This document shows positions 42,080-51,186 of a stretch of DNA of 64,000 nucleotides, in pieces. The translations under genes and the position numbers were made by a program. Numbering within the stretch: position 1 is the stretch's first letter; each line of letters starts with the position of its first letter. The stretch is from Thermohalobaculum sp039816045. GTDB taxonomy: Bacteria > Pseudomonadota > Alphaproteobacteria > Rhodobacterales > Rhodobacteraceae. A model generated the notes under the pieces. That model was not told the DNA's origin and did no database searches. It saw only the letters and a program-made list of their open reading frames with translations. Location: assembly GCA_039816045.1 (NCBI GenBank), contig JBCBYB010000018.1, forward strand, positions 25,037 through 89,036, in the 5' to 3' direction.

Positions 42080-44847
42080 GCGTTTTGCACCGTTGGCTTT
42101 GGCCGGGCGCGCTGCGGCGCGGCGCGGTCCTTGCGGCCGTGATTGGTGTGTTGACGCCTTTGCCGGCTATGGCCGACCCTGGCTCCTTAATCGCGTTGGC
42201 GGCCACAGCTGCAACCGCTGCCGCGCAAGCAAGCATAGCCTCAACGCCCTTGCTGCTCGCGGTCACGACTGCGATTAGCGTCGGTTCGGCTTTCGCGCGT
42301 GCGGCCCTTGCCCGTAACTCTAACAGCAGCGCACAGCGCGCAGCGCGGACCCGCACTGCCGATCCGCACGCTCCCTTCCGCTTTGCCTTTGGCGAGTTCG
42401 CGCACGAAGGTGATGTGGTGTTCAAGCACACCACGGGCCAAGCCCTGTTCATGGTGCTGCGCCTGAACGCGATTGCGAGCGATGCGGTCCTAGAGATCAC
42501 AATCAATGACGGGACGGTTCTGACATGGGCGGATATTTCTGCCCTTACGGATTTCAGCGTCGATCACAATCCAACGAACCCGATTTGGTCGGATCAGGCG
42601 GGCACGAAAGATGCCGCTCTGATCATGCATGTTGGGCTTGGGGATCAAACTGCGCCGCCCGATAGATGGCTTTCTGAGATCGGGCCGGGCGGGGAGTTCA
42701 GCAACGGAAAGATAAAGGCGTCGGACAATTGGTTGGGGCAGACCGTTGTCTTTGTTCGGGCGATATTTGGTGGCGATAAGAAGGCGGCACAGCGCTGGAC
42801 GAACGGGGTAGAGCCACCCTTGCGGTTCCGGGTGCGGGGGTCAAAGCAATACGATCCGCGACGCGACGACACCAGTGGCGTTCCGGGAGCCTCGGGCGCG
42901 CAACGTTTGGATGACCCGGCCACTTGGGAGTACACGGCAAACCCGGCCATCTGCGCGCTGACGATTGCCCACCATAGGCTCGGCCTGGGGCTTCCCGATC
43001 GTCGGATCAACATACAGCAGTTCGCGGACGCGGCTGACGCAGCTGAGCCGAGCGAGGCGACCGCTAGCGTCGCCATTGATCCCGCGGTGCATGGTGGCTC
43101 AACGGTTGCTCAAGGTATCGCCAATGGCGTTACGGTGTCAGGCTTCGACCCCGAAGCGGTTGTAACGTTTCAGCTGACGCCAGATCAGGAGTTCGGCGGT
43201 ATTGCCGTCACGGGCAATCCTACGCCGCTTAACCCTCCTGGTCAGACCGGAACGGGCAATGGCGTTTGGGTCGTTGCTGGTGGTGATGAGGCATCTGTTC
43301 GGATCTTCGGAAGCCCTGGCTATGTCTATGACGGCTATGCTGCTGCGGCTGAGGCTTTTCCCGGTGGGGCGGTTTCGGGCGCGACGAACTACACGTTCTT
43401 TGTTGTTGACACTCCGCTGTCAGACAACACCGGAGGAATGGAATTCGATCTAGTCGCCCGCAGTGGTTTCCGCTGTGACGGACTGATCACCATGACGGAA
43501 CGTCAATATTCAATCTTAGACCCGATCTTGGCTTGCATGGGCGGAAGCGTTGACACCTCCCGCGGGCTGCTCGGCATTCAGGCGGGCGTATGGACCGCGC
43601 CTGTTGCCACGCTTGAAGTCCCGGTTGGGGACAGTTTTGAAGTGGTGGCGTCAGAGGATGCCGGCTTTGATCAAGTCAGGCCAACGCTGTTCCCGCGAAC
43701 CCGCGACTATGAGGAAACGGACGGTCAGGTATACGAGAAGCGAAGCGGCCCGCGTGTTCTTCAACTTGCCTTGCCGTTGGTCAGTGAGTTCAGTCAAGCA
43801 TACCGGCTCGCGCAGTTGGCAGCGAAGACAGCGGAGCCGCCGCGCCGGATTACCGGGACTTGGGGCGGAGCGCATAAGACGCTTTCGGTAGGGGACCGCG
43901 TGACGATGCCGGGTCTGCCTGGCTTCAACTATGTTGCAGGCACGTACTTGGTAGAGAGCAAAGGCTACTCTGTTGAGCTTGTGGGTGAGGGTGGCGGTGT
44001 TCGGATCGCATGCCCCCTGACATTGGTGGAAGATCGTCCTGATTACTACGTTACTGATTGGGCCGGCTACTCTGAGCCACAAGGTTTGGCCCCTGGCATA
44101 CCGAACCAACCGGGCATAAACCCGCCAACCGGCTGCGAGCTGGCGGCGATCGAGGAGGCGGGCCAGTTCACCGAGGGCGCGACGACGCTCGCCATTCGCC
44201 ACCGCTTCCTGCCCGTCGAGGGCGCGGACACCTATGATGTCGAGGTCTACACCGAGCCTTATGGTGCGGGCGAGGATACGCTTGGCGGCACGTCGCAGCG
44301 TATCCAAGTGGACGCGTCGCAAACGGTGGATGATGGTGGGACGCTGAAGGTCGAGCACATCGTGTCGCGGGCCTCTGCGGGCGCAACTTATCGGTTTCGG
44401 ACGTATGCGCTCGCCGCGGGGCTCGGTCGCTCTGACACCTATCTCGAATGCAGCATCACCGCGGCGGCACCGTCCGATGTGCTCGGCCTGCCTGAGATCG
44501 TCAGTCAAAGCCATGATGGGGCGAACACCGCAACGCACCGGCTCCGGGCGCCCAACTCTCCGGGCGTCACGTTCTTGCGCTTGTCCGCTGGAGATCAGGC
44601 GGATCGGTCTGATCTGGCGATCATCGAGACTGTGAACATCGGCGCTCTTGGCGAGCACGACTTTCTCGACGCCAACGCCTTCTCGACGCGGCGCTACCTG
44701 CGCGCCGTCGCAATCGACCAATACGGGCGCGAGGGCCAGGCGCTCGACTTCGATTTTCTGGCCGGGTCTTCGGCAGAGAACTTCCGAGCCCGCGAGGGCG
44801 GTGGGGTCAGGCTGCGCGAGGGCGGCGGCTTTAGGGAGCTGGAGTAA
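42076..44847 (+). CDS. Large tail tip/host specificity protein (J-like)
   Basis: 924 residues from the GTG at 42076 in a GTGA overlap. A hydrophobic start (AVIGVLTPLPAMADPGSLIA) and a second hydrophobic segment (about 40-70) are followed by a long beta-rich hub with repeated domains, then fibronectin-like sequence near 680-880 (YDVEVYTEPYGAGED, TYRFRTYALAAG). It forms the tail tip that contacts the host receptor. Confidence 0.8.
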   Translation: MSVLHRWLWPGALRRGAVLAAVIGVLTPLPAMADPGSLIALAATAATAAAQASIASTPLLLAVTTAISVGSAFARAALARNSNSSAQRAARTRTADPHAPFRFAFGEFAHEGDVVFKHTTGQALFMVLRLNAIASDAVLEITINDGTVLTWADISALTDFSVDHNPTNPIWSDQAGTKDAALIMHVGLGDQTAPPDRWLSEIGPGGEFSNGKIKASDNWLGQTVVFVRAIFGGDKKAAQRWTNGVEPPLRFRVRGSKQYDPRRDDTSGVPGASGAQRLDDPATWEYTANPAICALTIAHHRLGLGLPDRRINIQQFADAADAAEPSEATASVAIDPAVHGGSTVAQGIANGVTVSGFDPEAVVTFQLTPDQEFGGIAVTGNPTPLNPPGQTGTGNGVWVVAGGDEASVRIFGSPGYVYDGYAAAAEAFPGGAVSGATNYTFFVVDTPLSDNTGGMEFDLVARSGFRCDGLITMTERQYSILDPILACMGGSVDTSRGLLGIQAGVWTAPVATLEVPVGDSFEVVASEDAGFDQVRPTLFPRTRDYEETDGQVYEKRSGPRVLQLALPLVSEFSQAYRLAQLAAKTAEPPRRITGTWGGAHKTLSVGDRVTMPGLPGFNYVAGTYLVESKGYSVELVGEGGGVRIACPLTLVEDRPDYYVTDWAGYSEPQGLAPGIPNQPGINPPTGCELAAIEEAGQFTEGATTLAIRHRFLPVEGADTYDVEVYTEPYGAGEDTLGGTSQRIQVDASQTVDDGGTLKVEHIVSRASAGATYRFRTYALAAGLGRSDTYLECSITAAAPSDVLGLPEIVSQSHDGANTATHRLRAPNSPGVTFLRLSAGDQADRSDLAIIETVNIGALGEHDFLDANAFSTRRYLRAVAIDQYGREGQALDFDFLAGSSAENFRAREGGGVRLREGGGFRELE

Positions 44848-45449
44848 TGCCGAACACCAAACTGAGCGAAGAGACGAACGGTGCACCCGCAGTCGGGACC
44901 GATATCATCGGGATTTCGCGCGAGACATCGCCAAGCGTCTATGCCGATTTCGCGTTGACGCTGTCAGACTTGGCGGCGCTCTTAGGCGGCGGCACGACCC
45001 TCGCGGGTCTGACGGATGTGTATGGCACGCCATCAAATGGCCAGGTGTTGACCTTCGACCCGGATGCCGGTGGTGGCGGCGTCGGAAGCGAGCTTCCCGG
45101 CTGGCGCCCTGAGACGCCATCAACGGCCGGGGGCAATCCTGGGATCATCAATGTCTCGTCAAGCCGGGTTTTGATCCTTGACGATGCGTGGGACACGGTG
45201 GTGTTCACATCCGCCGCGACGCTCACAATCCCCGCGGACGCGACAACAGATTTCCCGCTCGGAAACATTCTGTCTTTCGCTGCTGTCGGTGGCATTGGCA
45301 CCCTCACCGCCGCCTCTGGCGTGACATTGAACGGCAGACCCGCTGGGACCGTTGACAGCGATCCGCCCTCAACCGGGACCATTCCGCAATTCACCTTGGT
45401 CAAGATCGCGGCGAACACTTGGGTTACTAGCCTTGAGGGCGTCGTCTGA
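44847..45449 (+). CDS. Tail fibre-associated protein
   Basis: 200 residues overlapping the J-like gene by 1 bp. N-terminal region KLSEETNGAPAVGTDIIGIS resembles virion-attachment starts of fibre proteins; the C-terminal half is Thr/Gly-rich beta sequence (SAATLTIPADATTDFPLGN). Likely a fibre adaptor. Confidence 0.6.
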   Translation: MPNTKLSEETNGAPAVGTDIIGISRETSPSVYADFALTLSDLAALLGGGTTLAGLTDVYGTPSNGQVLTFDPDAGGGGVGSELPGWRPETPSTAGGNPGIINVSSSRVLILDDAWDTVVFTSAATLTIPADATTDFPLGNILSFAAVGGIGTLTAASGVTLNGRPAGTVDSDPPSTGTIPQFTLVKIAANTWVTSLEGVV

Positions 45450-47533
45450 TGTCCCGCCGCGCAATGCTTTCCCTTCTGCGCAGCCGGCCCGGGGGTGCGG
45501 GCGTGGGCGATATCATCTCCACGGCGCTTCAGGACGTGAAAAACACCGTCACGGATCAGGGCGCAAACCAAGCGTTCTATCCAAACCTGAAGGGCAGCGC
45601 GGGAACCTACAGGAACGGCTTCGTCTACTTCGGTTACGAGAGCTATCGGAACAACCGGCGCGAAGAGCGCTGGGTTTCGGTTGATGTGGCGACCGGCGAT
45701 GTGACGGACATTCTTGCTGAGGTCGGCAAGCTTGTGGACGATGCGCACGGGGTGCCGGGAACGGCGTTCGATGCCGATGGCTTCGCATTCATGGGGCACT
45801 CGGAGCGCAACAACCAGAGCCGCCCGATTGAGGGCCTGCGCGCCACCACCACAGCAGCGACGGCCTTCGGCTTTGCTGCGGACTTCTCGGACCACGAATG
45901 GCAGTACCCATCTTTCTGCGGGGATCTGGCAGCGAACGGCTGGAAGCTCGCCTTCACGGCCCGTGATAACCTCACTCGTCTACGCATTCGCGGCACAGCA
46001 ACACCCGGCGGGGCTTGGGACACATCCGGCAACGATCAGGTTCTCGTGGATTTCGGGGGCAGCGCCCGTGTCTACGGGTTCAACCTGACGTACCGCAATG
46101 GCCGGTATTATGTGCCGTTCATCCAAACGGATATTACCAACGTCACCCAAAGCGCGCGGCACGTTTGCGTGGTCTGCTACGACGCCACCACGGGGCGGGC
46201 GGAGACCATCGGAGGCGTGCAGCAGGCGGCCAACAACGGCAACCTGTCGGACTTCTACATCCAAGAGACAGTTGGTTATTCGTTCGGCAGCTACATTGTC
46301 GGCGGGTGGCCCACTGCGCTGTGGACGAGCGACGGCAAGTACCACCTGTTTTGGACGGAAGGCGCGTTCTCCGGCGGCGTGAATGGCCGCGACGTTTATC
46401 ACGCCGAGATGGATGCGGACGGGTCTAACCTGACAGTCGAGACCATCGGCGTCAGCACCACCAACGATATCGAGAGCATCGCCGCGGTCCAGCTTGAAGG
46501 CGGATCGCTCAATGTGGCGTACTATACGGAGTACAACGGCAAAACTGGCGTCCACCTCATCACGCGCCAGCCGGGGTCAGCGACGTGGTCAACCCCGGTG
46601 CTGCGCTTGGAGCGCGACCCGCTCCGGCCCTATCAGTCCCGCCAAATCTCCACCGTTCGCAATGGGCCAAACAATGCGTGCTTCCTCGTGTCGGAATACA
46701 CCTTCTCACCCGATATCCCTGTAGGCACCTCTCAAGAGGTGCTGACGAACGCGGGCGGCGTCGGGGTATGGCTGCTAGGCGCAAGCAACCCGCTGACCAT
46801 CAACCTGCCCCGCTCCGCTGATCCGTACAAACAGCAAGTGATCGCGCAGGCTGACCTGACCCAGCCGTTTGCAACTCAGGATGACGATGACAGCCACTAC
46901 AATCGTCGGAAAATTCTGTCCTTCGGTTCCACTGCGGACAGCAACGGTGCTCAGGTGGATCAAACGGGCAAGAGATTTGTGCTCGGGACGCATACCTTAC
47001 TGCGGAAGCTGCCGGGAAATATCGACTGGACGTTCCAGATGGATTTCTCGTTTGATCAGTACAACAACCCCGGAAACTATGTTCTGTGGAGTTGCTACGA
47101 CTGGTCTATCAACCAGAGATCTTTCTCGCTAAATGTCATCAACGGGGCGGTAACCCTAACAGTCTCTACTGATGGCACGTTTGACATACCCGGCGGGAAA
47201 ACTTTTCAATTATTCCAGTGGGCACTCTCTCCCAGTATTAATCAGACTTACCAAGTTGCGGTGGAGAGAGACGGGACCAATCTGCGTCTGTATTGGGATG
47301 GCGTGAACGTGGCGACAGAGACCGGGTTTCAGAGCGACACTTTCTATGTCAGCAACATGAGCGTGGCGACGGGCCTTGGCGGGCAGATCCTGGCAAACGC
47401 GAACACCAGCGCATTCGGGACCCATCTTATCGGCAAGATCAAACGATACCGCTGGACCCACAAGGTCGCCCGTTTCCAAGGCGCGGCCTATGTCCCGACA
47501 ACCGCTTGGGATCAGCCTGACGTGTTCGTCTAA
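45449..47533 (+). CDS. BNR-repeat tail fibre/receptor-binding protein
   Basis: 694 residues. The central 400 residues have the BNR_4-like beta-propeller look (YFGYESYRNNRREERWVSVD, YHLFWTEGAFSGGVNGRDVY, VAYYTEYNGKTGVHLITRQ). The last 200 resemble a LamG/concanavalin-like fold (WTFQMDFSFDQYNNPGNYVLW). It probably binds or degrades a surface polysaccharide. Last gene before lysis. Confidence 0.75.
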   Translation: MSRRAMLSLLRSRPGGAGVGDIISTALQDVKNTVTDQGANQAFYPNLKGSAGTYRNGFVYFGYESYRNNRREERWVSVDVATGDVTDILAEVGKLVDDAHGVPGTAFDADGFAFMGHSERNNQSRPIEGLRATTTAATAFGFAADFSDHEWQYPSFCGDLAANGWKLAFTARDNLTRLRIRGTATPGGAWDTSGNDQVLVDFGGSARVYGFNLTYRNGRYYVPFIQTDITNVTQSARHVCVVCYDATTGRAETIGGVQQAANNGNLSDFYIQETVGYSFGSYIVGGWPTALWTSDGKYHLFWTEGAFSGGVNGRDVYHAEMDADGSNLTVETIGVSTTNDIESIAAVQLEGGSLNVAYYTEYNGKTGVHLITRQPGSATWSTPVLRLERDPLRPYQSRQISTVRNGPNNACFLVSEYTFSPDIPVGTSQEVLTNAGGVGVWLLGASNPLTINLPRSADPYKQQVIAQADLTQPFATQDDDDSHYNRRKILSFGSTADSNGAQVDQTGKRFVLGTHTLLRKLPGNIDWTFQMDFSFDQYNNPGNYVLWSCYDWSINQRSFSLNVINGAVTLTVSTDGTFDIPGGKTFQLFQWALSPSINQTYQVAVERDGTNLRLYWDGVNVATETGFQSDTFYVSNMSVATGLGGQILANANTSAFGTHLIGKIKRYRWTHKVARFQGAAYVPTTAWDQPDVFV

Positions 47534-47625
47534 GGGCCAGCTCGGCCGAGCCTGACAACCGACCATCACCGGACCACTCAAACGGGGCGCATTCCGCGCG
47601 CCGTGCAATCGCATGGGAGCGAGCA

Positions 47626-48183
47626 ATGCGAGACAGCTTCGATGAGGCGCACCAGTTCACCGCCCGGTGGGAGGGCGGTTGGTCAAACCACAAGGACGAT
47701 CCCGGCGGCGCGACCATGCTCGGTGTGATCCAGCGGACCTATGACCGATGGCGCGTGGGCCGCGGGCTCCCGACCCGGTCTGTGCGCCACATCACCAAGG
47801 CCGAAGCGCTGGCAATCTATCGCGATGACTATTGGCAGCCGGTGCGCGGACCCGAGCTGCCGGCGCCTCTGGCGGTCGTGGTCTATGACATCGCGGTCAA
47901 TGCCGGGCCGGGCCGGGCAATCCGCATGCTGCAAGGCGCGGCTGGCGCTGGCGTGGATGGCAAGTTCGGGCCGCGGACCATGGCGGCCGTGCGCACGCGA
48001 TATGAGCGCGACCCGCGGCGCTTGCTCTCGGAGATCGGCCGGCGTCGGCTCTATCACTGGTCGTCGCTCCGCCACTTCAACGTCTTCCGCAAGGGCTGGC
48101 GGCGTCGGTGCTGCGATCTGATGATCGAGGCGGGCATGCGGCTCAGGGCCGAGCGGGATCCGCAATTAGGGGTGGCCGCATGA
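47626..48183 (+). CDS. Endolysin, GH108 N-acetylmuramidase
   Basis: 185 residues. The GH108 catalytic start is WEGGWSNHKDDPGGATMLGV with E16 as acid; the PG-binding_3-like second part reads AVNAGPGRAIRMLQGAAG and VDGKFGPRTMAAV. No signal peptide, so it relies on a holin. Ribosome binding site GGGAGCGAGCA. Confidence 0.88.
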   Translation: MRDSFDEAHQFTARWEGGWSNHKDDPGGATMLGVIQRTYDRWRVGRGLPTRSVRHITKAEALAIYRDDYWQPVRGPELPAPLAVVVYDIAVNAGPGRAIRMLQGAAGAGVDGKFGPRTMAAVRTRYERDPRRLLSEIGRRRLYHWSSLRHFNVFRKGWRRRCCDLMIEAGMRLRAERDPQLGVAA

Positions 48184-48521
48184 CCGAGGCCGAGCTTTAT
48201 CGGAACGCGCGTCAGGCGCTCGACGCGCAGACCGATCACGACGTCTTGCGCGAGATGGCCGCGCACGCCCTGGTCCGCGAGCATCGGCTTGGCCAGCTAG
48301 AGAGCACGGTGAGTGCTCTACGGGTCGATATCGATGATCGCCTGACCCGCTTGGAGGACATCGCGGCCGATCTAGACCGCGTCTATCAGCGGGCGTGGGG
48401 CGGTGCGTGGGTGCTCGGCTTGCTTTGCGCGGTGTTTGGTTTGGCGATCTGGCATCGCGACAAGTTCAGCGCCGGCGTTCGCTGGTTCGGTGCGCTTTTG
48501 TCAACGCCGCCCGCGGGCTGA
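48180..48521 (+). CDS. Small membrane protein in lysis cassette
   Basis: 113 residues from the ATG at 48180 overlapping the endolysin stop. A coiled-coil (LGQLESTVSALRVDIDDRLTRL) precedes one membrane segment (GAWVLGLLCAVFGLAIW). Could be a holin, antiholin or spanin partner. Confidence 0.65.
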   Translation: MTEAELYRNARQALDAQTDHDVLREMAAHALVREHRLGQLESTVSALRVDIDDRLTRLEDIAADLDRVYQRAWGGAWVLGLLCAVFGLAIWHRDKFSAGVRWFGALLSTPPAG

Positions 48522-48603
48522 CGCCGGCTTCTCCAACTGTTGACCAGCCTATCCCGACGCCATCCGGCGCCGGGCGATATCCCCTCTCTAAAAGGAAGAA
48601 ACC

Positions 48604-48849
48604 ATGTCTGAAACCAACGCCAATTCGCCTGTTTCTGGCGAAGCCCAGACCGGCCACAAGGCGGTCGCTGGCGGTTTTGTCGCCGGCCTCGCACCCTTCG
48701 CACAAGACATCATCGGCTCTGCTCTGCTTGGCCAGGTGCCGGCGATCACCACGATTGATGGCCTGCTGACCTATGTGGCCATGAGCGCGGTGAGCGCGGC
48801 CGTCGGGGCCTATGCCGTCTGGCACGCCCGCAACTATTCAAAGGGCTAA
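48604..48849 (+). CDS. Putative holin
   Basis: 81 residues, two hydrophobic segments (AGGFVAGLAPFAQDIIGSAL and TYVAMSAVSAAVGAYAVW), short charged C-terminus. Good ribosome binding site (AAGGAAG). The size and position fit a class II holin. Confidence 0.65.
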   Translation: MSETNANSPVSGEAQTGHKAVAGGFVAGLAPFAQDIIGSALLGQVPAITTIDGLLTYVAMSAVSAAVGAYAVWHARNYSKG

Positions 48850-48855
48850 GGCGCC

Positions 48856-49284
48856 ATGCGTGCGCTTCTTTACCCGGCTGCGCTCTCGCTCGCATTGAGC
48901 GGGTGCGCGTCTCTTGCTGGCCTTCCGCCGGGGGCCAAATCCGCAGCTACGCAGACGGCCGAGCAAGCGCTTCTGCTGACCCTGTTTGTCCGTTGCTCTC
49001 AGTTCGATGAGACCACGGCCGGGCTCGATACGCTGGCCGAAGCTGGCTATCTGACCGCTGGCGAAAAGACCCGCGTTAAGACACAGAAGACGGCGGGCGG
49101 CAAAGCGTGCCTACGCAAGAACGTCGCGGACCAAAATATCAGCGCAGTCGCGGCGCTCGGTATTCTGACAAGCCAGCAGATCCTTGCCGACGCGATCCTG
49201 AAATCTGGACGTACTCGCCAGCGCTTCCACCAGCGGAGCGAGATTGCGCCTGTTCCCGTGGCTCGCCCTTCCGGTTCGGTCTGA
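48856..49284 (+). CDS. Lipoprotein of the lysis cassette
   Basis: 142 residues. Signal peptide with lipobox LSGC (C17). The rest is small and helical. Phage lipoproteins here are often outer-membrane spanins (Rz1-like), though this one is longer than Rz1. Confidence 0.65.
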   Translation: MRALLYPAALSLALSGCASLAGLPPGAKSAATQTAEQALLLTLFVRCSQFDETTAGLDTLAEAGYLTAGEKTRVKTQKTAGGKACLRKNVADQNISAVAALGILTSQQILADAILKSGRTRQRFHQRSEIAPVPVARPSGSV

Positions 49285-49487
49285 TGGCCGTTCCCTGGGG
49301 CCTTCTGATCGGTGCCGGGGTCGAGCTGGGCGTTGAGTTGATCCGGGCGAATGCCGCCGGAAACGAACGGATTGAGGATCACGTTGAAACGGGGCCAACG
49401 CTGATCAAAAGCCAGCTCGACGTTATGGGTGCGCTGATACTCGCGCGCTCGATCGACGGCCCCGACTATCAGGAGGACAGCCCATGA
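49284..49487 (+). CDS. Small hypothetical protein
   Basis: 67 residues from the ATG overlapping the lipoprotein stop. Starts MAVPWGLLIGAGVELGVELI, a possible short membrane anchor. Coupled to both neighbours; function unknown. Confidence 0.5.
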   Translation: MAVPWGLLIGAGVELGVELIRANAAGNERIEDHVETGPTLIKSQLDVMGALILARSIDGPDYQEDSP

Positions 49488-49732
49488 GGGAGCCACCGAC
49501 ACCGGCTGAGAAGGCGCTTGCAGCGAAGTTGCGGCGCAATCAACGGCTTGCCCGTTTGGCAGGCCGTTGGGATGGCGTGGCCGTTAGCTATGGCTCAGCC
49601 GTGCTGACCGCTCAACACAGAGGAGATCGAGATGACGACAGAACAAAAAACGTTGCGCCCGGCGGCGGGGCTTCTGGTGGTTTCTGCGCTACTGATGTCA
49701 TGGGCTTTGGCCCACCCGGCCGCCGCCGATGA
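49484..49732 (+). CDS. Small hypothetical basic protein
   Basis: 82 residues, ATG overlapping the previous stop. The first 45 residues (AEKALAAKLRRNQRLARLAG) look real; the rest overlaps the start of the next gene in another frame and is Gly/Asp-rich, so its end may be a by-product. Confidence 0.4.
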   Translation: MREPPTPAEKALAAKLRRNQRLARLAGRWDGVAVSYGSAVLTAQHRGDRDDDRTKNVAPGGGASGGFCATDVMGFGPPGRRR

Positions 49733-49988
49733 ACCTGCATTCAAGCGCAATGACCGGGTGAACGTGAATGAAAACTGGTCATGCAATCGCCGGCCGTTGC
49801 CGCGCCCGTTCTCAGCGCGCGTGCTGAAGGTGCTGAAGACTGAAGGCTTCACAATTGAAGAGATCGTGGCCGCTCGGAACGAGGGCCGCGAGCCAAGGCC
49901 GCAAACAATGCACAAACTGCGTGTGCGGCCAGATGCCGGCGGTCGTTGTCGGATGTGGGTTTGGGGGCGGAACGCTCTGCCGCGGTAA
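49632..49988 (+). CDS. Exported hypothetical protein, last gene before cargo
   Basis: 118 residues with AGAGGAG upstream. A signal peptide ends near AHPAAADEPA (about 33). The mature part is basic (NWSCNRRPLPRPFSARVLKV, RMWVWGRNALPR). Function unknown. Confidence 0.6.
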   Translation: MTTEQKTLRPAAGLLVVSALLMSWALAHPAAADEPAFKRNDRVNVNENWSCNRRPLPRPFSARVLKVLKTEGFTIEEIVAARNEGREPRPQTMHKLRVRPDAGGRCRMWVWGRNALPR

Positions 49989-50017
49989 CGAATAGGTGCA
50001 AGCGCGGCTGAACCTGT

Positions 50018-50120
50018 TCGGTCCTTTATGTTGAGGGTCGAGCGGCACCACCTCGCGACCTAACACGCCTTCCCTCTTGGTTGCTTTCGGGCGATCGATG
50101 AATGTCTGCTTGGAGCCCAG
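50018..50120 (+). repeat. Degenerate dispersed repeat, copy 1
   Basis: Shares about 100 bp with copy 2 (50832-50934): both start at CGGTCCTTTATGTTGAGGGT and run through CTAACACGCCTTCC and GATCGATGAA. Copies 3 and 4 preserve the first part only. All four face the same direction and lie between cargo genes. From memory, related sequence recurs in Rhodobacteraceae genomes; its nature is unknown. Confidence 0.75.
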
Positions 50121-50174
50121 AGTGACCAATGCTGCAGAGTTCATGAATGTCCGCAGGTGCGCAGCAAAGAAAAA

Positions 50175-50735
50175 TCACTCCAAAGCATTGGTCGCAGCAA
50201 AAACTGCATAACAATGGTTTGCGATGTTGTCGGCAGCTTCCTCTGGCTTCAAAGAAGTCACATTCAATCGAAAGGTGTGGGGAAGGTCGCCACCGATTAA
50301 TGGCTCGGATGAAGCGTGGTTGCGCCGAACGACCTCGGCCCCCTGCAGCTTCCCTTTGCCTCTCCGCTCTGGCGACTGAATGCGCTTGATGTTTTCTTCA
50401 AGATCGCAGACGATGTGAACCATCACGAGGGGTGGGCGCTTGTCGCTTCGCTCCAGGAACCTGCGCCATTCTTCTAAGGCCCATTCCGACTCTCCCGTTA
50501 GAACCGTGGTGAATACTACCGGAATATCTGAGGGCAGGGCCGCAATAAGCTCGTCCGCTATTGCTTCAACACGCCGCACGGTCTCCCGAAATTCGGGTGT
50601 GCGGAATTCGGTCAGCGCGAAGGCGAGGTTGTATAGTGTATGAATATCGACAAGCCGCGCCTTCAAGAGAGCCGCGAGTTCCCGCCCGATTGTCAGTTTG
50701 CCGACGCCCGGATAGCCATTGAGAACGATAATCAT
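50175..50735 (-). CDS. P-loop kinase-like protein (phage cargo)
   Basis: 186 residues. The Walker A motif is GYPGVGKLT (G7-K13) at the N-terminus, followed by a small nucleoside/sugar kinase-like core (VDIHTLYNLAFALTEF, PVVFTTVLTGESEWALEEW, PPLVMVHIVCDLEENIKR). It resembles AAA_33/chloramphenicol phosphotransferase-type kinases. It is on the opposite strand to the lysis genes and flanked by repeat copies 1 and 2, as a separate cargo unit. Substrate unknown. Confidence 0.7.
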   Translation of the reverse strand: MIIVLNGYPGVGKLTIGRELAALLKARLVDIHTLYNLAFALTEFRTPEFRETVRRVEAIADELIAALPSDIPVVFTTVLTGESEWALEEWRRFLERSDKRPPLVMVHIVCDLEENIKRIQSPERRGKGKLQGAEVVRRNHASSEPLIGGDLPHTFRLNVTSLKPEEAADNIANHCYAVFAATNALE

Positions 50736-50831
50736 GCCTTCAACTTGTTACACGTGGCAGGCTTTGCCAACCGCAAACGCCGACTTTGGTGCAGCCGCAG
50801 CGAAAGCCCACTTCGTCCGCAGAGCCGCAGA

Positions 50832-50934
50832 ACGGTCCTTTATGTTGAGGGTCGGGCGGTGCCACCTCGCGAACTAACACGCCTTCCATCTTGGTTAACT
50901 TAGGTAGATCGATGAACGTTTGGTTTGAGCACGA
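50832..50934 (+). repeat. Degenerate dispersed repeat, copy 2 (longest)
   Basis: Best preserved copy; similarity with copies 3 and 4 also reaches upstream into TTCGTCCGCAGAGCCGCAG (from about 50811). It separates the kinase from the AT-rich membrane-protein gene. Confidence 0.75.
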
Positions 50935-51186
50935 ATTCAACATTGCGGGCATCGCATCGATTGGCCGCTACGGTCGTCCAAGCCGGGCAATAGTCGAAGG
51001 CGGTAAGCGCCAAGTGCATTGCCGCCCGAAAGTCCTTCGAACGAAAACCGCTTTCTATTTGAGTTCTGATCTGCTTCCATTATATATCCGAAGCTCGTCG
51101 AATTTATGACATGACTCAGAGCGCCATATGAGAACAATCACCGTCAAATATTATGGCTTTCCATCTGGTGCTGTATATCAAAATGG

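Noticed and set aside
43651..44886. Long reverse-strand frame opposite the tail tip gene
   Set aside because: Arg-rich antisense of a well-supported structural gene with no recognisable domain.
49989..50160. Internal phage end at about 50 kb with a separate island to the right
   Set aside because: No copy of the att core exists near 50 kb; the only matching repeats are at 17800 and 58468.
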